A stretch of DNA of 64,000 nt from Rhynchopus sp. YZ270_cl-10 (Eukaryota; Euglenozoa; Diplonemea; Diplonemida; Diplonemidae): positions 930,001 through 994,000 of the forward strand of contig OZ037895.1 of assembly GCA_964035575.1 (NCBI GenBank). The letters are read 5' to 3'. Positions 19,019-29,259 of this stretch are shown here, in pieces. Every line of letters begins with the position of its first letter. Position 1 is the stretch's first letter. The position numbers and the translations under genes were made by a program. The notes beneath the pieces were generated by a model, which saw nothing but the letters and a program-made list of their open reading frames with translations, was not told where the DNA came from and made no database searches.

Positions 19019-20413
19019 ATGGTATCTCTCAGGGGTTTGGTGGTTCTTGCCACTGCGTTGATGTGTGGCCTTATAAGCGTGCAGATCTTTGAAACCAGCG
19101 TGTTTACTGTGTCCTCCGATGCTGTGTCCACCCCTGGCAGGGGTGATGCGGTGCTGCGTGCCGGGGCTTCGGTGTCTTCGAGCTCCTCTGAGAAGGTTGT
19201 CCAGTCGTCGGTCCCTGAGAGCAGTGTGCCTGATGCTGAGGAGGAAGTGCCCAATTCTCGGGTTTTTCTCACCACAAAGACGTTGGAAGCAGACGGCCTT
19301 CCAGAGACCTGCAAAATGAACGACAAATTCGCAGAATTTGTCAAAAAATACCTTCAATCCCAGGGCCCCGCAAGGAAGGATTTTATTTATTCGTGCGAGC
19401 CCAACAAAAAACGGTTCTGCGGCGGGACCGGCGATCGGCTGCGGGGTATCACTACATCACTGTTTCTTGCGATGGCGACGAACCGAAACTTCCGGATTTT
19501 TTCGCCGTTTCCTGCTGAATATACAGAATTTTATGACAAAGCGTACGTGGACTGGGGTATTAGCTATCAAGAGGCTGACAAAACACACGTAGACTCTTCT
19601 CTTATGCACATCAATAAAATCCGCAAATACGTGACCCACCTCTCGAAGACGGCAGACAACGTGAGGGTCCAATCGAACGCATACGACGTGACCCACGACG
19701 CACTGTCTGTCCCTACCTTACGGCGGTCTATCGAACAGGAAATGGGTCTGCGAAACTGCAATTTGTCGTGCTACTATGGGTGTATGTTTGACTTATTGTT
19801 TACTCCCAACGAAGGCGCGAAGAAGGCGATCCAAGAAACCGTTGGGTCACGCACCAAATTTATCGGCATGCAGGTTAGAGTCAGCGGGAAATGGGCGGTT
19901 GGTCTGCAGGTACCAGAGAAGTGGCGGACCCATCCACAATCGTTCCACCTCTTCTGGGAGGCGCTCGACGAATTGTTTAAGAACCCGCAGTACTCTGGGG
20001 CAGGGCTGTTTGTGACCACGGATGCGCCGAAGTTTTTGGAGTTGGTATCACAACGCTATAAGGACAAGGTGTTTTATACACCAGGGGAGCAGTTCAACCA
20101 CACCGACTCCAGTGAACTGCACGCACTAAAACCTGATAAATTCAAAATCGGTGACTCAAAACGCGTAAAAATTGAGAAATTCAAGCTGACCTTACTAAAC
20201 CACTATATCCTCGGGATGGGAGACGCAATGGTCATGGCACAGAGTGGCTTCGGCGACACAGCCTTCTGGCGTACCAAGAAGTCTGCCACGTGTCTCTTTG
20301 TAGACATAGGAAACTACCGCCACGTCTGGCGGCACTCCCTCGTTTACACTACACCGGATACCAGCGTTTCTAAAGTACGAAACCACATCTACAAAATAAA
20401 TCCTCCAGACTAA
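19019..20413 (+). CDS. Type II membrane glycosyltransferase, fucosyltransferase-like
   Basis: 464 residues from ATG 19019. This start is preferred over an upstream in-frame ATG (18788) because the pyrimidine tract and AG at 19002 lie between them. Residues 5-27 form a signal anchor (LRGLVVLATALMCGLISVQI), followed by a Ser/Pro/Glu stem of about 60 residues, so the catalytic part would lie in the Golgi lumen. The lumenal domain has FCGGTGDRLRGITTSLFLAM at about 134-153, like the G.GNR..G...A..A motif of GT11/GT37-type fucosyltransferases, and IGMQVR at 282-287, like their nucleotide-sugar-binding (I)Q.R motif. The donor is likely GDP-fucose (inference); the acceptor is unknown. Several Cys (ETCKMN, NCNLSCYYGC) could form disulphides. 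Confidence 0.72.
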   Translation: MVSLRGLVVLATALMCGLISVQIFETSVFTVSSDAVSTPGRGDAVLRAGASVSSSSSEKVVQSSVPESSVPDAEEEVPNSRVFLTTKTLEADGLPETCKMNDKFAEFVKKYLQSQGPARKDFIYSCEPNKKRFCGGTGDRLRGITTSLFLAMATNRNFRIFSPFPAEYTEFYDKAYVDWGISYQEADKTHVDSSLMHINKIRKYVTHLSKTADNVRVQSNAYDVTHDALSVPTLRRSIEQEMGLRNCNLSCYYGCMFDLLFTPNEGAKKAIQETVGSRTKFIGMQVRVSGKWAVGLQVPEKWRTHPQSFHLFWEALDELFKNPQYSGAGLFVTTDAPKFLELVSQRYKDKVFYTPGEQFNHTDSSELHALKPDKFKIGDSKRVKIEKFKLTLLNHYILGMGDAMVMAQSGFGDTAFWRTKKSATCLFVDIGNYRHVWRHSLVYTTPDTSVSKVRNHIYKINPPD

Positions 20414-20766
20414 TAGAGGTGGTAAGGGGGGTGGGGGGTAAGGGTGGTGTTTAAAAAGGTACAAAATAAACCATAAGTAGAGAAAAAACGATACCCCATT
20501 CCCCCCCCCCCTCTTTTATGGAGAACCAGAGTAGTGTGTCGGACGTCCAGCGAGCTTTCTATTTACTTCTCCGAACAACCGTTTCTGTGCCTGACAGAAG
20601 AGACAGGCAAAAACCCATTCGGCACGATATCGGCAAATGATGCACCCTACTTTTCAACTTTTCAACTTTCCGTTTTTATTTTTTTTTGAAAAATTATTGG
20701 AATAACGTTTTTGTGCCACAGTGCAAAAGTTCCAATTTCAATTTTTTTTTCCTTCTCTTCCCCTAG
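20414..20766. other. Spacer ending in a strong splice acceptor
   Basis: Nothing recognisable except the terminal tract TTTTTTTTCCTTCTCTTCCC with CTAG immediately before ATG 20767. Confidence 0.5.
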
Positions 20767-21066
20767 ATGCGCAGACCCGGGGGGAACGGTTGCACACAGA
20801 AGATGGCGTCGACAGGGGCCCTTGCCGCAATCTACGGGAAGGCCGAGGGGGACAAGGAAAAACACCTGGAGAATTCACTCCAGTCCTGGTGGGGCGAGTA
20901 CGCGGACAGGAAGAACAACGAGGACGGCGAGGCTGTGGCGGACTCATTACTTTACGACAAGAACACCCTCCCTCGTGCTGCCCCTGCACCTACCCATGCC
21001 TCTACAGGCGAGTCCGCGGAGGCAATCCGTTTGAAGGAAAAGGAAAAAGACAGACAGCAGAAATAG
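20767..21066 (+). CDS. Small charged protein, unrecognised (99 or 87 aa)
   Basis: Two starts are possible. ATG 20767 directly abuts the AG at 20766, and ATG 20803 (MASTGALAAIYGKAEG) follows a second CACACAG at 20799. Use of the second acceptor would give the 87-residue form. The product is hydrophilic, with SLQSWWGEYADRKN in the middle and a Lys/Glu-rich end (RLKEKEKDRQQK). There is no signal peptide or membrane span. I do not recognise the family. GC content and a clear acceptor support a real gene. Confidence 0.6.
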   Translation: MRRPGGNGCTQKMASTGALAAIYGKAEGDKEKHLENSLQSWWGEYADRKNNEDGEAVADSLLYDKNTLPRAAPAPTHASTGESAEAIRLKEKEKDRQQK

Positions 21067-21630
21067 TCAACAAAGGAGAGTAGCCTAGCGTAGATTGAAA
21101 AGCCCTCAGCAAGGGGAAAACATAACGTTGAATCAATACTGTAAAGGTGTAGTGTCTCATCTCTGGTGTGTGTGTGTGTTTGCGTGTTTGAAAGCAAATT
21201 GTGGGTAGGTTCCTAGATAGATGGGATATAGAGCGAAGCAGTGCCCGTAATGTGTTTTGTGGATATTTCTGTATTTTTTTTTTTTTTTTTTTTTTTTTTG
21301 TCAGTGCCTTGCATCCTAGAGGCGTTTTGCACTATCAACTTCTTTTTGTGTTTATTTTTTGCTAATCTGCGACGCAAAAAAAAAAAAACCAAATCTGGCC
21401 TCTCCCGAATTCCGCGGGGTTAAAAAAAACAGAGATTTTTCCCCTCCTTTTACACCCCCTCTACCCTAACCCCTCAGGGATTTTTATGGAGGGGTTTTTT
21501 TTCCCCGCTCCCTAAAAAATCACTACATCCATTCGACAATACAATAATAACAGGAGAATACCAAAATTTTTTTTTTGATTCACTACCAACCCAACCCCTG
21601 AGAGAATCACTCATCAAACCAATCTGATAT
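21067..21630. other. Spacer with module A
   Basis: A TG microsatellite at 21163-21182. A T26 run at 21273-21299 precedes module A at 21300-21342 (GTCAGTGCCTTGCATCC, AGAGGCGTTTTGCACTATCA). A pyrimidine-rich tract ending CCCCTCAG (21477) may serve the next gene. Confidence 0.5.
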
Positions 21631-22446
21631 ATGACTGCTGTTACCTCTAATCGTCGAGATACAAAGTGGCTTTTAGATGTGGATGAGTCCACCCGAACAG
21701 GACATGCACGCCCTATTCACTTCTTACGACGTCTCACACACGAGGCACGGCATGAAGACGACTTGGTAGGTCTGCTTGCACAGCGTCATCCACAGACACG
21801 CTTTCTTTCCGGTTTATCGCAAACTCATAACGCAGAGGTCTCTGCTGCTGCCGATTTGATAAAGGCTGATACCGCGAAGGCTGCCCTCTCATCCAAAGAG
21901 GCATCCAAAAGGGCGAAGCCGACCGAATCAGCTTATGTCACTTCATTGAAGCTTTTGGAGGCAAATCGGATGCAAGGAGAACGGAGGAAGAGAAGGGCGG
22001 AAGGGGCATATCAGACTGCAGTGGAACAACATCAGGCTGCGGTGGTGTTGGAACAGAAGCATGTGGCCGTGCGGGAGACGGTGTATTCCGAGCATTTGGT
22101 AGGGTGGGAGGATGCCAGATGGGTAGGTGCTGTGCATGAGTTTGTTGTAACTGCAGAGGAGAAGCAGAGGTGCGAAGACACCCGTGCCTTTGAATCGTGG
22201 CGTTTGAATGAGTTGCAGACCTTCTCGAGGAAAGTGGAGGAGACGTTGAGGGAAGAGCTCGAGTCGCAGGGTGTGTGCGTGCTGGTGGGTCTCGTGGCAG
22301 GGCTCTCGAAGAACGATCATTTCATCACGTCGTACCACAGAGTCACACACGGTGAAGAGACCGCCCGAGAGGCAATAGAACGTGATGCCGCCCAGCTCGG
22401 GCGACTTCTCCACGCAGAGTTTGTCTATAAAAGGGTGCTGCTGTGA
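21631..22446 (+). CDS. Coiled-coil protein, unrecognised (271 aa)
   Basis: The product is hydrophilic and strongly helical. Residues about 70-225 are rich in Ala, Glu, Lys and Arg with long heptad-like stretches (EASKRAKPTESAYVTSLKLL, then RKRRAEGAYQTAVEQHQAA), consistent with coiled coil. There is no signal peptide, membrane span or catalytic motif. The first in-frame ATG after the upstream acceptor (21477) was chosen. The lone Cys pair near the C-terminus (GVCVL, RCED) is not a recognised motif. A structural or cytoskeletal role is possible but only a guess. Confidence 0.62.
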   Translation: MTAVTSNRRDTKWLLDVDESTRTGHARPIHFLRRLTHEARHEDDLVGLLAQRHPQTRFLSGLSQTHNAEVSAAADLIKADTAKAALSSKEASKRAKPTESAYVTSLKLLEANRMQGERRKRRAEGAYQTAVEQHQAAVVLEQKHVAVRETVYSEHLVGWEDARWVGAVHEFVVTAEEKQRCEDTRAFESWRLNELQTFSRKVEETLREELESQGVCVLVGLVAGLSKNDHFITSYHRVTHGEETAREAIERDAAQLGRLLHAEFVYKRVLL

Positions 22447-22931
22447 TTGCTGTGTCGGAGGGTGGGTGGTGATGGGTTTCGCTTAACAACAGTGAAGGAA
22501 ATGGCTTGATTTGTGGTTTCGCCGTTGCCTTCGAAGGGTGTGTGTGTGTGTGAGGGGGGTTTTTCTGCTTCGATTCGAGAAGGAAATGCGCGATTTTTTG
22601 TATGAAATCTGTGTGTCCCTATTTTTTTTGCTGTGTTCCCACAGAGAAAAATAATAAGGGAGGGTGGTCTGTTTTGATTGCAGGAGAGAGTGCTTCTCTC
22701 CCAAAATCCCGAATTTTTCGGTTTCTTTTTTTGTTAGCCTTTTTCCACTTCCCCATCGCGCCCACTTCTTCTCCCCTGCATGTTTCTGTGTATAGTACCC
22801 AACGAGCCCTCTTCACTCCACGACGCTTCGTCACTTCTCCTCTTTTCACACCCATTTTTTTTCACTTGCTTCTACCAACCTCATGCATCCCATCACGCCC
22901 CCTCCATTTATCTTTTTTTTGTCGCAGGAAT
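22447..22931. other. Spacer with acceptor
   Basis: AT- and pyrimidine-rich. TTTATCTTTTTTTTGTCGCAG (AG at 22927) is a strong acceptor five bases before the next ATG. Confidence 0.5.
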
Positions 22932-23711
22932 ATGAACCGATCTTCGGATGGGTACAACCCCTTTGCGGGGCCTCTACACACCGCACAGGAGAAGCGTTCC
23001 GTGGGCTTAACGGAGACGGTGCACGCAGCAGCACGCAAGCATGTGGGCAGACGGCATGTTGCGGTTGCGGTCTTTTCGTTGATTCTCTTGATTGTTGCGA
23101 CGCGGTCCTCACACAGCACATCACCACGGATGCCGCCTACGGTCACGGCACCACAGAGAGAGGTGCGTAGCCCTGTTATTGCTGAGGCAAAGGTGGTGAG
23201 TACTGTGGTGCCTCCGACAGTGTCGCCTCCAGCAAAGGTGGGGTTGAAGCTGCCGGACGACGCTGTGCGGATGATCATTCAAGTGTACGGCTGGGCTGCC
23301 GTGGATGGTGTGCAGGACGACATAGGATGCAGCACGCTGGTGGTGCAGCCGTCGGTGTCCACTCCCTATGCGTATGATGTGCCCAGAGGAGAGGGGTCTC
23401 GCGTGATCTCCTTTTTTGCGGTTTTGACGGATTTTGCGACACCCTCATATGACAGGAACCTGCCTACGTATGATCTGTCGTCGATAGTTTCGTCGGTCCC
23501 GGAGCGTGTGGATGTGACGACGGTCGTGTTTCATTCGTCGTTGCAGCTTGCGGATGGGTCGCTGCGGTCGCTTCTGACGCTCAGTCGTGTGGGGATGTTG
23601 CTCACGTCTCTTGCGTTGGACAAAGAGGCCGCGTGGCAAACAGAGTTGAAGCGTGCAGGGTACGCTGTAGTGTCGCAGAGCCCGCAGTTTAAGTCATGGC
23701 AGAGGATGTAG
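22932..23711 (+). CDS. Single-pass (type II) membrane protein, unrecognised
   Basis: 259 residues from ATG 22932. An ORF open from 22602 is ignored because the splice acceptor lies inside it. The N-terminal 42 residues are basic (KHVGRRH just before the membrane). Residues 43-57 (VAVAVFSLILLIVAT) are a signal anchor. A Pro/Val/Ser-rich stem (about 62-105) is followed by a lumenal domain beginning LKLPDDAVRMIIQVYGWAAV with few cysteines (IGCSTL). The layout is that of a Golgi or surface enzyme, like the fucosyltransferase-like neighbour, but no catalytic motif is recognised. Confidence 0.65.
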   Translation: MNRSSDGYNPFAGPLHTAQEKRSVGLTETVHAAARKHVGRRHVAVAVFSLILLIVATRSSHSTSPRMPPTVTAPQREVRSPVIAEAKVVSTVVPPTVSPPAKVGLKLPDDAVRMIIQVYGWAAVDGVQDDIGCSTLVVQPSVSTPYAYDVPRGEGSRVISFFAVLTDFATPSYDRNLPTYDLSSIVSSVPERVDVTTVVFHSSLQLADGSLRSLLTLSRVGMLLTSLALDKEAAWQTELKRAGYAVVSQSPQFKSWQRM

Positions 23712-24193
23712 CGTATGTGGTAGCTGGGGTGGTGGTTTGAGGAGCATGTCAGCGTGGGTGGTTGGCGGCAAGGTTTGAGATAAACCCCGTGGTTTGGAGG
23801 TGTTTTGGTGCGTCATGTCAAGGGGTTTTCTTGAGTTGCAAAACCAATGGAAATCGTGCCTCAGATTGATTTTGAGGTGCATTAAGGTGGGGTTGGGGAG
23901 ATGGAGATGGAGGGGTTGAGATGTGGTGCCTGCGTCTGAGGTGGCGTTCCACCTTATGTTCCTGACCACGTTAAAGAAGCAGTGGTCGAGAGGCTCGCAT
24001 AATAGTACTAACTGTTTTTGTTATTTGCCTGAAGGCAATTCTTGTTGACGTGCTTGCAACGTCCTCTAGAGATCTAGAGATTAAATGTGTCTACCTCCTG
24101 TTTCCCCATGTAACGTCTCTCTCGCCCTTCCCTTGCCCCAATCTTTTCATGACAGGATTTAACAAGTTGATACACAAAAGTCGGAAAGACACA
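23712..24193. other. Spacer and 5' leader of the first MVP gene
   Basis: G-rich, T-rich DNA without repeats I can name. From about 24050 it is homologous to the leaders of the later MVP copies; CTTTTCATGACAG (AG at 24155) is the shared acceptor. Confidence 0.55.
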
Positions 24194-26987
24194 ATGGCAA
24201 GCGTGATGCGCCTGACGCGTGAGGAGTACATCCACGTGCTCGACAACAATGCGAACGTGACGCGCTGTGTGGAGGGACCCGCGACGTTCACGAAGAAGGA
24301 CCACGAGCGCATTGCGGCAGGCCCTCTGAAGCATGTTGCGCTGCCGCCACAGTGCTACTGCCGTGTGAAGAACCCTGCCAAGCGTGACGGTGCCAAGGTG
24401 GTGATGACAGAGCACAACGAGGCCGATATCCTGTACGGGCAGGAGGAGGTGCGTGTGAACGACGGCACGCAGTGGCGGAACCCGTTCCCTCTGTACCCTG
24501 GAGAAAGCCTTGTGGGGAAGGAGGGTCACGACCAGATCAAGAAGCTGACGACAGTTGCCAAGAACACGGCACTGCGCCTTCGTGCTGAGCAGACATGCGA
24601 TGCAAACGGGAAGACACGCGAGGCAGGTGACGAGTGGCTGTTCCTCGGGCCTGCCACGTACATTCCGAACGAGAAGGTGGCCTTCGTGTCAAAGGTGACA
24701 GCAAAGCTGATCAAGCCGAACGAGGCACTGCGCTTGCGTGCACTTGTGACCTTCACAGACTCGACTGGGGTTGACAGGAAGGCTGGTGAGGAGTACCTGA
24801 TCCAGGAGGAGGGTGCGTACCTGGCTGCCGTGGAGGAGGAGGTTGTGGGGACTGTCGAGGCACGTGTGCTGACCGACAGACGCGCTGTTGAGGTTGAGGC
24901 AGTGTTTGACCACAAGGACAGCTTCGGGAAGGAACGCAGGACTGGCGAGCGTTGGCTTGTGACCCACAGCGACACACCTGCCTTCATTCCTTTGGTATGT
25001 GGTTTTGCAGCTTCTTTTCTTTCTGGTGTGCGGTGGACACGCCCCACTACTCATCCCTACTTACCACTTAACACTCAACACTCAACACTTTGACAGGTAA
25101 GCGAGAAGGTGCTGCGAGTGGTGAACATCACGACCCTATCGAACAGACAGTACTGTGTGGTGATTGACCCCATCAAGGATGGTGTGCAGCACTTCGGCCA
25201 CAAGGAGACACGGAGAGGCAACAAGGCAGGAACAAGCTTCTTCCTGCACCCTGGTGAGCGTCTTGAGGACGACGCTGTGAAGGAGATTGAGGTGCTTGGC
25301 GCTGACGATGCGATCCTGGTCAAGGCACTGGAGAAGTTCACCGACAACGGCAAGGAGCGTCAGGCAGGTGACAAGTGGATGCTGCGTGGGCCGCTTGAGT
25401 ACATCCCGTCGACGGAGGTGGAGATCATTGACCACATGGAGGCTCTCCCGCTTGACGACAACGAAGGCATCTACGTGCGCAACGAGACCACAGGGAAGGT
25501 GGAGATGGTGCGCGGGACGTCGTACATGCGCCAGCCCAACGAGGTGTTGTGGGAGAAGCAGCTGCCGTCTGTGGTGGAGCAGCTGCTGCAGTGCCCGAAG
25601 GGTGCCATGCACAGAGTGAAGGACCAGTCGACGACCCTCGAGACACGCGACATGACACGTGCTGTGCGCTTCAACATCCCTCACAACGCAGCTGTGCAGA
25701 TCTATGACTTCGCAGGGAAGGAGCCACGCATTGTGTTTGGGCCCGATCTGGTGATGCTGCGCCCTGACGAGAGCTTCACGGTGCTGTCCCTGAGCGGCGA
25801 CAAGCCCAAGCGCCCGCACGTGATCAAGTCTCTGCAGCTGCAGTTGGGGCCTGCCTTCATGACAGACCTGGTGACAGTGGAGACCAGCGACCACGCACGT
25901 CTGGAGCTGCGTCTGTCGTACAACTGGCGTTTCGACTTTGACAAGTCTGACAAGAAGCAGTGTCAGAAGCTGTTCTCTGTGCCTGACTTTGTGGGTGACG
26001 CGTGCAAAGCAATTGCAGGCCGTGTGCGTGGACAAGTTGCGATGGAGTCGTTTGACTCGTTCCACAGGAACTCTGCACGCATCATCCGTGGCGCTGTGTT
26101 TGGTTTCGACAACGACAAGCGCATCAAGGACACGTTCCGCTTTGAGGCAAACAACCTTGTGATCACAAACGTCGACATCCAGAGTGTTGAGCCTGTGGAC
26201 CAGAAGACACGCGACTCGCTGCAGAAGTCTGTGCAGCTTGCAATTGAGATCACGACGAAGTCGCAGGAGGCAACTGCACGCCACAGGGCAGACAAGGACG
26301 CACAGACTGCGTCAAGCGAGCTGGACAAGCGGAAGCTTGAGGACGCTGTGAAGGCTGAGGGCCAGAAGAAGGAGTACCTCTCTCTGCAGGCAGACAGCGA
26401 GACGATTGAGGCGACTGGACAGGCAAAGGCGGAGGCAAACGCCCGTTCTGAGGCGATGATCATTGAGGCCGACAGCGAGTTGAAGCAGGCACAGCTGAAG
26501 GCAGACGCACAGCGCATCAGCTCTGAGGCTGAGCTGTCGGTGATGCAGGAACGCAACAAGGCACACGTGGAGCACCTGAAGCAGATGAACGAGCTGGAGG
26601 TGGAGAAGGTGCGCAGACTGAGCGAGATCGAGTCGAGCAAGTTCTCGTCGATTGTTGGCGCAATTGGCTCCGACACTGTGCTTGCGATGGCACGTGCAGG
26701 ACCTGAGCTGCAGGCGAAGCTGCTCGAGGGCCTGGGCCTGAAGGGGTATGCAGTTTCATTCTTCTTTACTGACTTCAGGTGACTTAGCACAGAGAGCTGA
26801 GGGTCATGTTTTGTGAACTTTTCTTTGTTTGATACACTCTTACCTCCCTCTCCCAACACACCTCCCCCACACCCACACAACACCAACCCACAACAGATAC
26901 CTGATCACGGACGGGAACTCGCCCATCAACCTGTTCAACACTGCTGGCGGCATGGTGGGCCAGGCAGGAGGACAGACACTTGAGTAA
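24194..26987 (+). CDS. MVP: Major vault protein, copy 1
   Basis: Exons 24194-24994, 25097-26745 and 26897-26987 join to 846 codons. Introns are GTATGT...GACAG (102 bp, phase 0) and GTATGC...AACAG (151 bp, phase 2). MVP is the sole structural protein of the vault shell, 78 copies per particle in animals. The N-terminal half (to about 480) has the beta-rich vault repeats with recurring GERW/GDEW/GEEY and LGPATYIP-type motifs. Residues about 510-650 form the shoulder (band 7-like) with RLSYNWRFDF and FHRNSARIIRGAVF. Residues about 650-800 form the long cap helix (Ala/Glu/Gln/Lys-rich), and the end is YLITDGNSPINLFNTAGGMV. Length fits the family (about 830-890). It ends QTLE, whereas the other copies end QTLD. 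Leader acceptor AG is at 24155, 38 bases before the ATG. Confidence 0.96.
24995..25096 (+). other. MVP copy 1 intron 1 (cis-spliced)
   Basis: GTATGTGG...TTTGACAG between codons Leu267 and Val268. Copy 2 has a longer version (30061-30183), enlarged by repeats of ATTCAACACTT type; copies 3-5 have a distinct 107-bp version. The flanking exons are nearly invariant, so the intron marks copy history. Confidence 0.9.
26746..26896 (+). other. MVP copy 1 intron 2, carrying module B
   Basis: 151 bp, GTATGCAG...CCACAACAG. From 26777 it contains module B (AGGTGACTTAGCACAGAGAG, then CTGAGGGTCAT) directly after a CTTCAG. The same intron occurs at 45339-45489. In copies 2-4 the intron is 1,425 bp long because of an insertion. 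Confidence 0.88.
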
Positions 26988-28059
26988 GACGCCACAAACG
27001 TGCCTGCTGCATGAGTGCACCCGGAACACCTTGCCACCGGGACTCTTGGTAGCGGACTTTAGGCAAGCCACACTACACCACACGTCTCCTGTCCCTTACG
27101 TGATACCGCCTAAAGGTTCTATCCTGCAGCAGACCGCCGCTCCCTCTTATCACCACCAACTACGTCATTATTTTTTCCCTCGACTTTTGATTTTGCTTTT
27201 ACTTTTTTTATCGCCTTCAGTGTTGTGTTAGGAATGGGTGGGGGCTGGGTAGGGGGGGGGCATCAAAACACAGAACCTATTCTACCCCGACAGTGTAAGA
27301 GCATACAATGTGTTCCATTTGGAGTGTTCCACGTCTCTCTGTGTTTTTGATGTCCCCCTGTGAAGCAAGGTGTTGTCGTGATGAAATAAGAAACCCCTTT
27401 TAATGTGACCAAAGCACCGCGAAAGCTACGGTTCATTTTTTTTTGTTTTTGTTTTTGCCATTTGTTTTTTGCATCTTTTTTTATGTTTGCGTTGCGGTTT
27501 AAAAAAGACAAAAATGTAGTAGTGGAGTTCATTATCGGGTACACTAATACAACCAAAGAAGAATTTTTCCGCAAACCCGTAAACCCGCAAAAACAGGAGG
27601 ATTCGTGCAAATCACACGAAACAAACTTTACCTACACGATCCTACCTATTTTTGAATCCCCTCCTTCCCTTCATATCCACAAGAACGTTTATACTATGCA
27701 AACCTGGAGGATTGCCAGCCCCCTTTATCCCTTCACAACCCCCCCTCCGACGCTGCCTTTGTATCTCTCCGAATAAATGATTTTGATTCAAAAAAATATT
27801 TGCAACACAACGTATTTCGATTCGGAGTCTTAGAGGCAGCTACAAATGGAAAAAAAAATCGGGGAGGAAGCACAAAAAAGAAAAAAAGTAGTGAAGCACA
27901 CTCTAGGGTGGCTACACTAATACAACCAAGTTTTCAAAAACGAAAAAATGGCCAACACTGTTTGAATGGTGGTTACCACTTCGCGTATTATATACTGTGC
28001 TAATCTCTATGAATACTCTCCTCAGGATGCGGCGACAATGTTGCAGATTGGTACGTAGC
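26988..28059. other. Spacer after MVP copy 1
   Basis: Unlike the spacers after copies 2-5, this is a unique sequence. It is T- and A-rich with no credible gene. Repeat D (short form) is at 27885-27940 with GCACACTCTAGGGTGGCTAC and an A-rich end; a partial copy (ACACTAATACAACCAA) is at 27541-27556. Confidence 0.5.
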
Positions 28060-28063
28060 ATAA

Positions 28064-28664
28064 GGGTCGATTTCAAAACCCCCCCCCCCCCAAAAGTTCT
28101 TTTTTGTCTTTTTCATGATATAGGCAGTTTTTTTGCAGTCTGAGGTCCGGAACCGCCCCAAAAACGATTTTCTGGGAGGTTTTGGGTGGTTTTGGGGCGA
28201 AATGGACCTTTTTTGACCATTTTTATGGTATTTTTAGGCTGTTTTTGGCCCTTCTTCTTACACAGCCTATTGGGGGTCAAAATAGCTATTTTTGACCAAA
28301 AAACATCAAATAAGCACCAAGAAAAGTGCCAAATGTGCCCAAAACAGGTCGGATTGGGCTCACAGCCCATTTTTGGGATATATTTGGGCCAACGGAGGCC
28401 TCCTGGCGTCAAATAAATTGTGTTTTTTGGTCAAAAATAGCTATTTTGACCCCCAATAGGCTGTGTAAGAAGAAGGGCCAAAAACAGCCTAAAAATACCA
28501 TAAAAATGGTCAAAAAAGGTCCATTTCGCCCCAAAACCACCCAAAACCTCCCAGAAAATCGTTTTTGGGGCGGTTCCGGACCTCAGACTGCAAAAAAACT
28601 GCCTATATCATGAAAAAGACAAAAAAGAACTTTTGGGGGGGGGGGGGGGTTTTGAAATCGACCC
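28064..28664. mobile_element. Near-perfect 601-bp palindrome (fold-back MITE)
   Basis: Two arms of about 241 bp, 28064-28305 and 28424-28664, are essentially exact reverse complements around a 118-bp spacer. Terminal sequence is GGGTCGATTTCAAAACC. Identical ATAA stands on both sides (28060-28063 and 28665-28668), a possible 4-bp target duplication. There is no ORF with recognisable content. Arms this similar imply a recent origin or continuing arm-to-arm conversion. Confidence 0.85.
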
Positions 28665-28668
28665 ATAA

Positions 28669-29259
28669 GAACAATGTAGTCATAGTTAGGTTCTAATTGC
28701 CGTGTCTGTTCCAACAGAGTAAAGCCCTTTACAAAAGGGGGGAGGGAGGGAGGGGACGATTTCGGTAAAAGATGTCTGCACACGAAGTAATGGTCTGCGT
28801 CAAAGATTTCTTATTTTTATTTTTTGTGTGATTTCATGTGGAGATGTGGGCATCGTACAGTCGAGGTGCCTGCATCAACTACCCTTTTTTTTCGTTCTTT
28901 CTCTTCACAATAACAGGGTTTATATAAAATCTAAAAACCAAAAACAAAGTAGCGAAAAAGCGACTGACAACGAAATACATCTGTTGCGAAAACCCCCGTT
29001 CTCCATATTTTAATGTTGTGCGTTGTGTATGTGCATCAGTCGAAGGATGTGCATGCTATATGTAGGAACAGTTGGTACGTTATCATCTTGTGTGTGCTGG
29101 TGTTGTGTCACCTTGTAGCTCACGATGCGTGGCATCGATGTTCAAGATACGCAAGACGCGTGTGTGGGTGTTCGTGAAAGTTGTGTTGTCTGTCCCTCTT
29201 GCCCCAAACTTTTCCTGACAGGATTTGACAATTTCATACACAAAAGTTATAAAAACACA
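28669..29259. other. Spacer and leader of MVP copy 2
   Basis: Nothing recognisable to about 29100. The stretch 29190-29259 is related to the copy 1 leader; TTTTCCTGACAG (AG at 29221) is the acceptor. Confidence 0.5.

Noticed and set aside
25136-26284. 382-aa minus-strand ORF opposite MVP exon 2 (and its repeats in the other copies)
   Set aside because: His/Leu/Val-rich shadow translation without domains, opposite a clear MVP exon.
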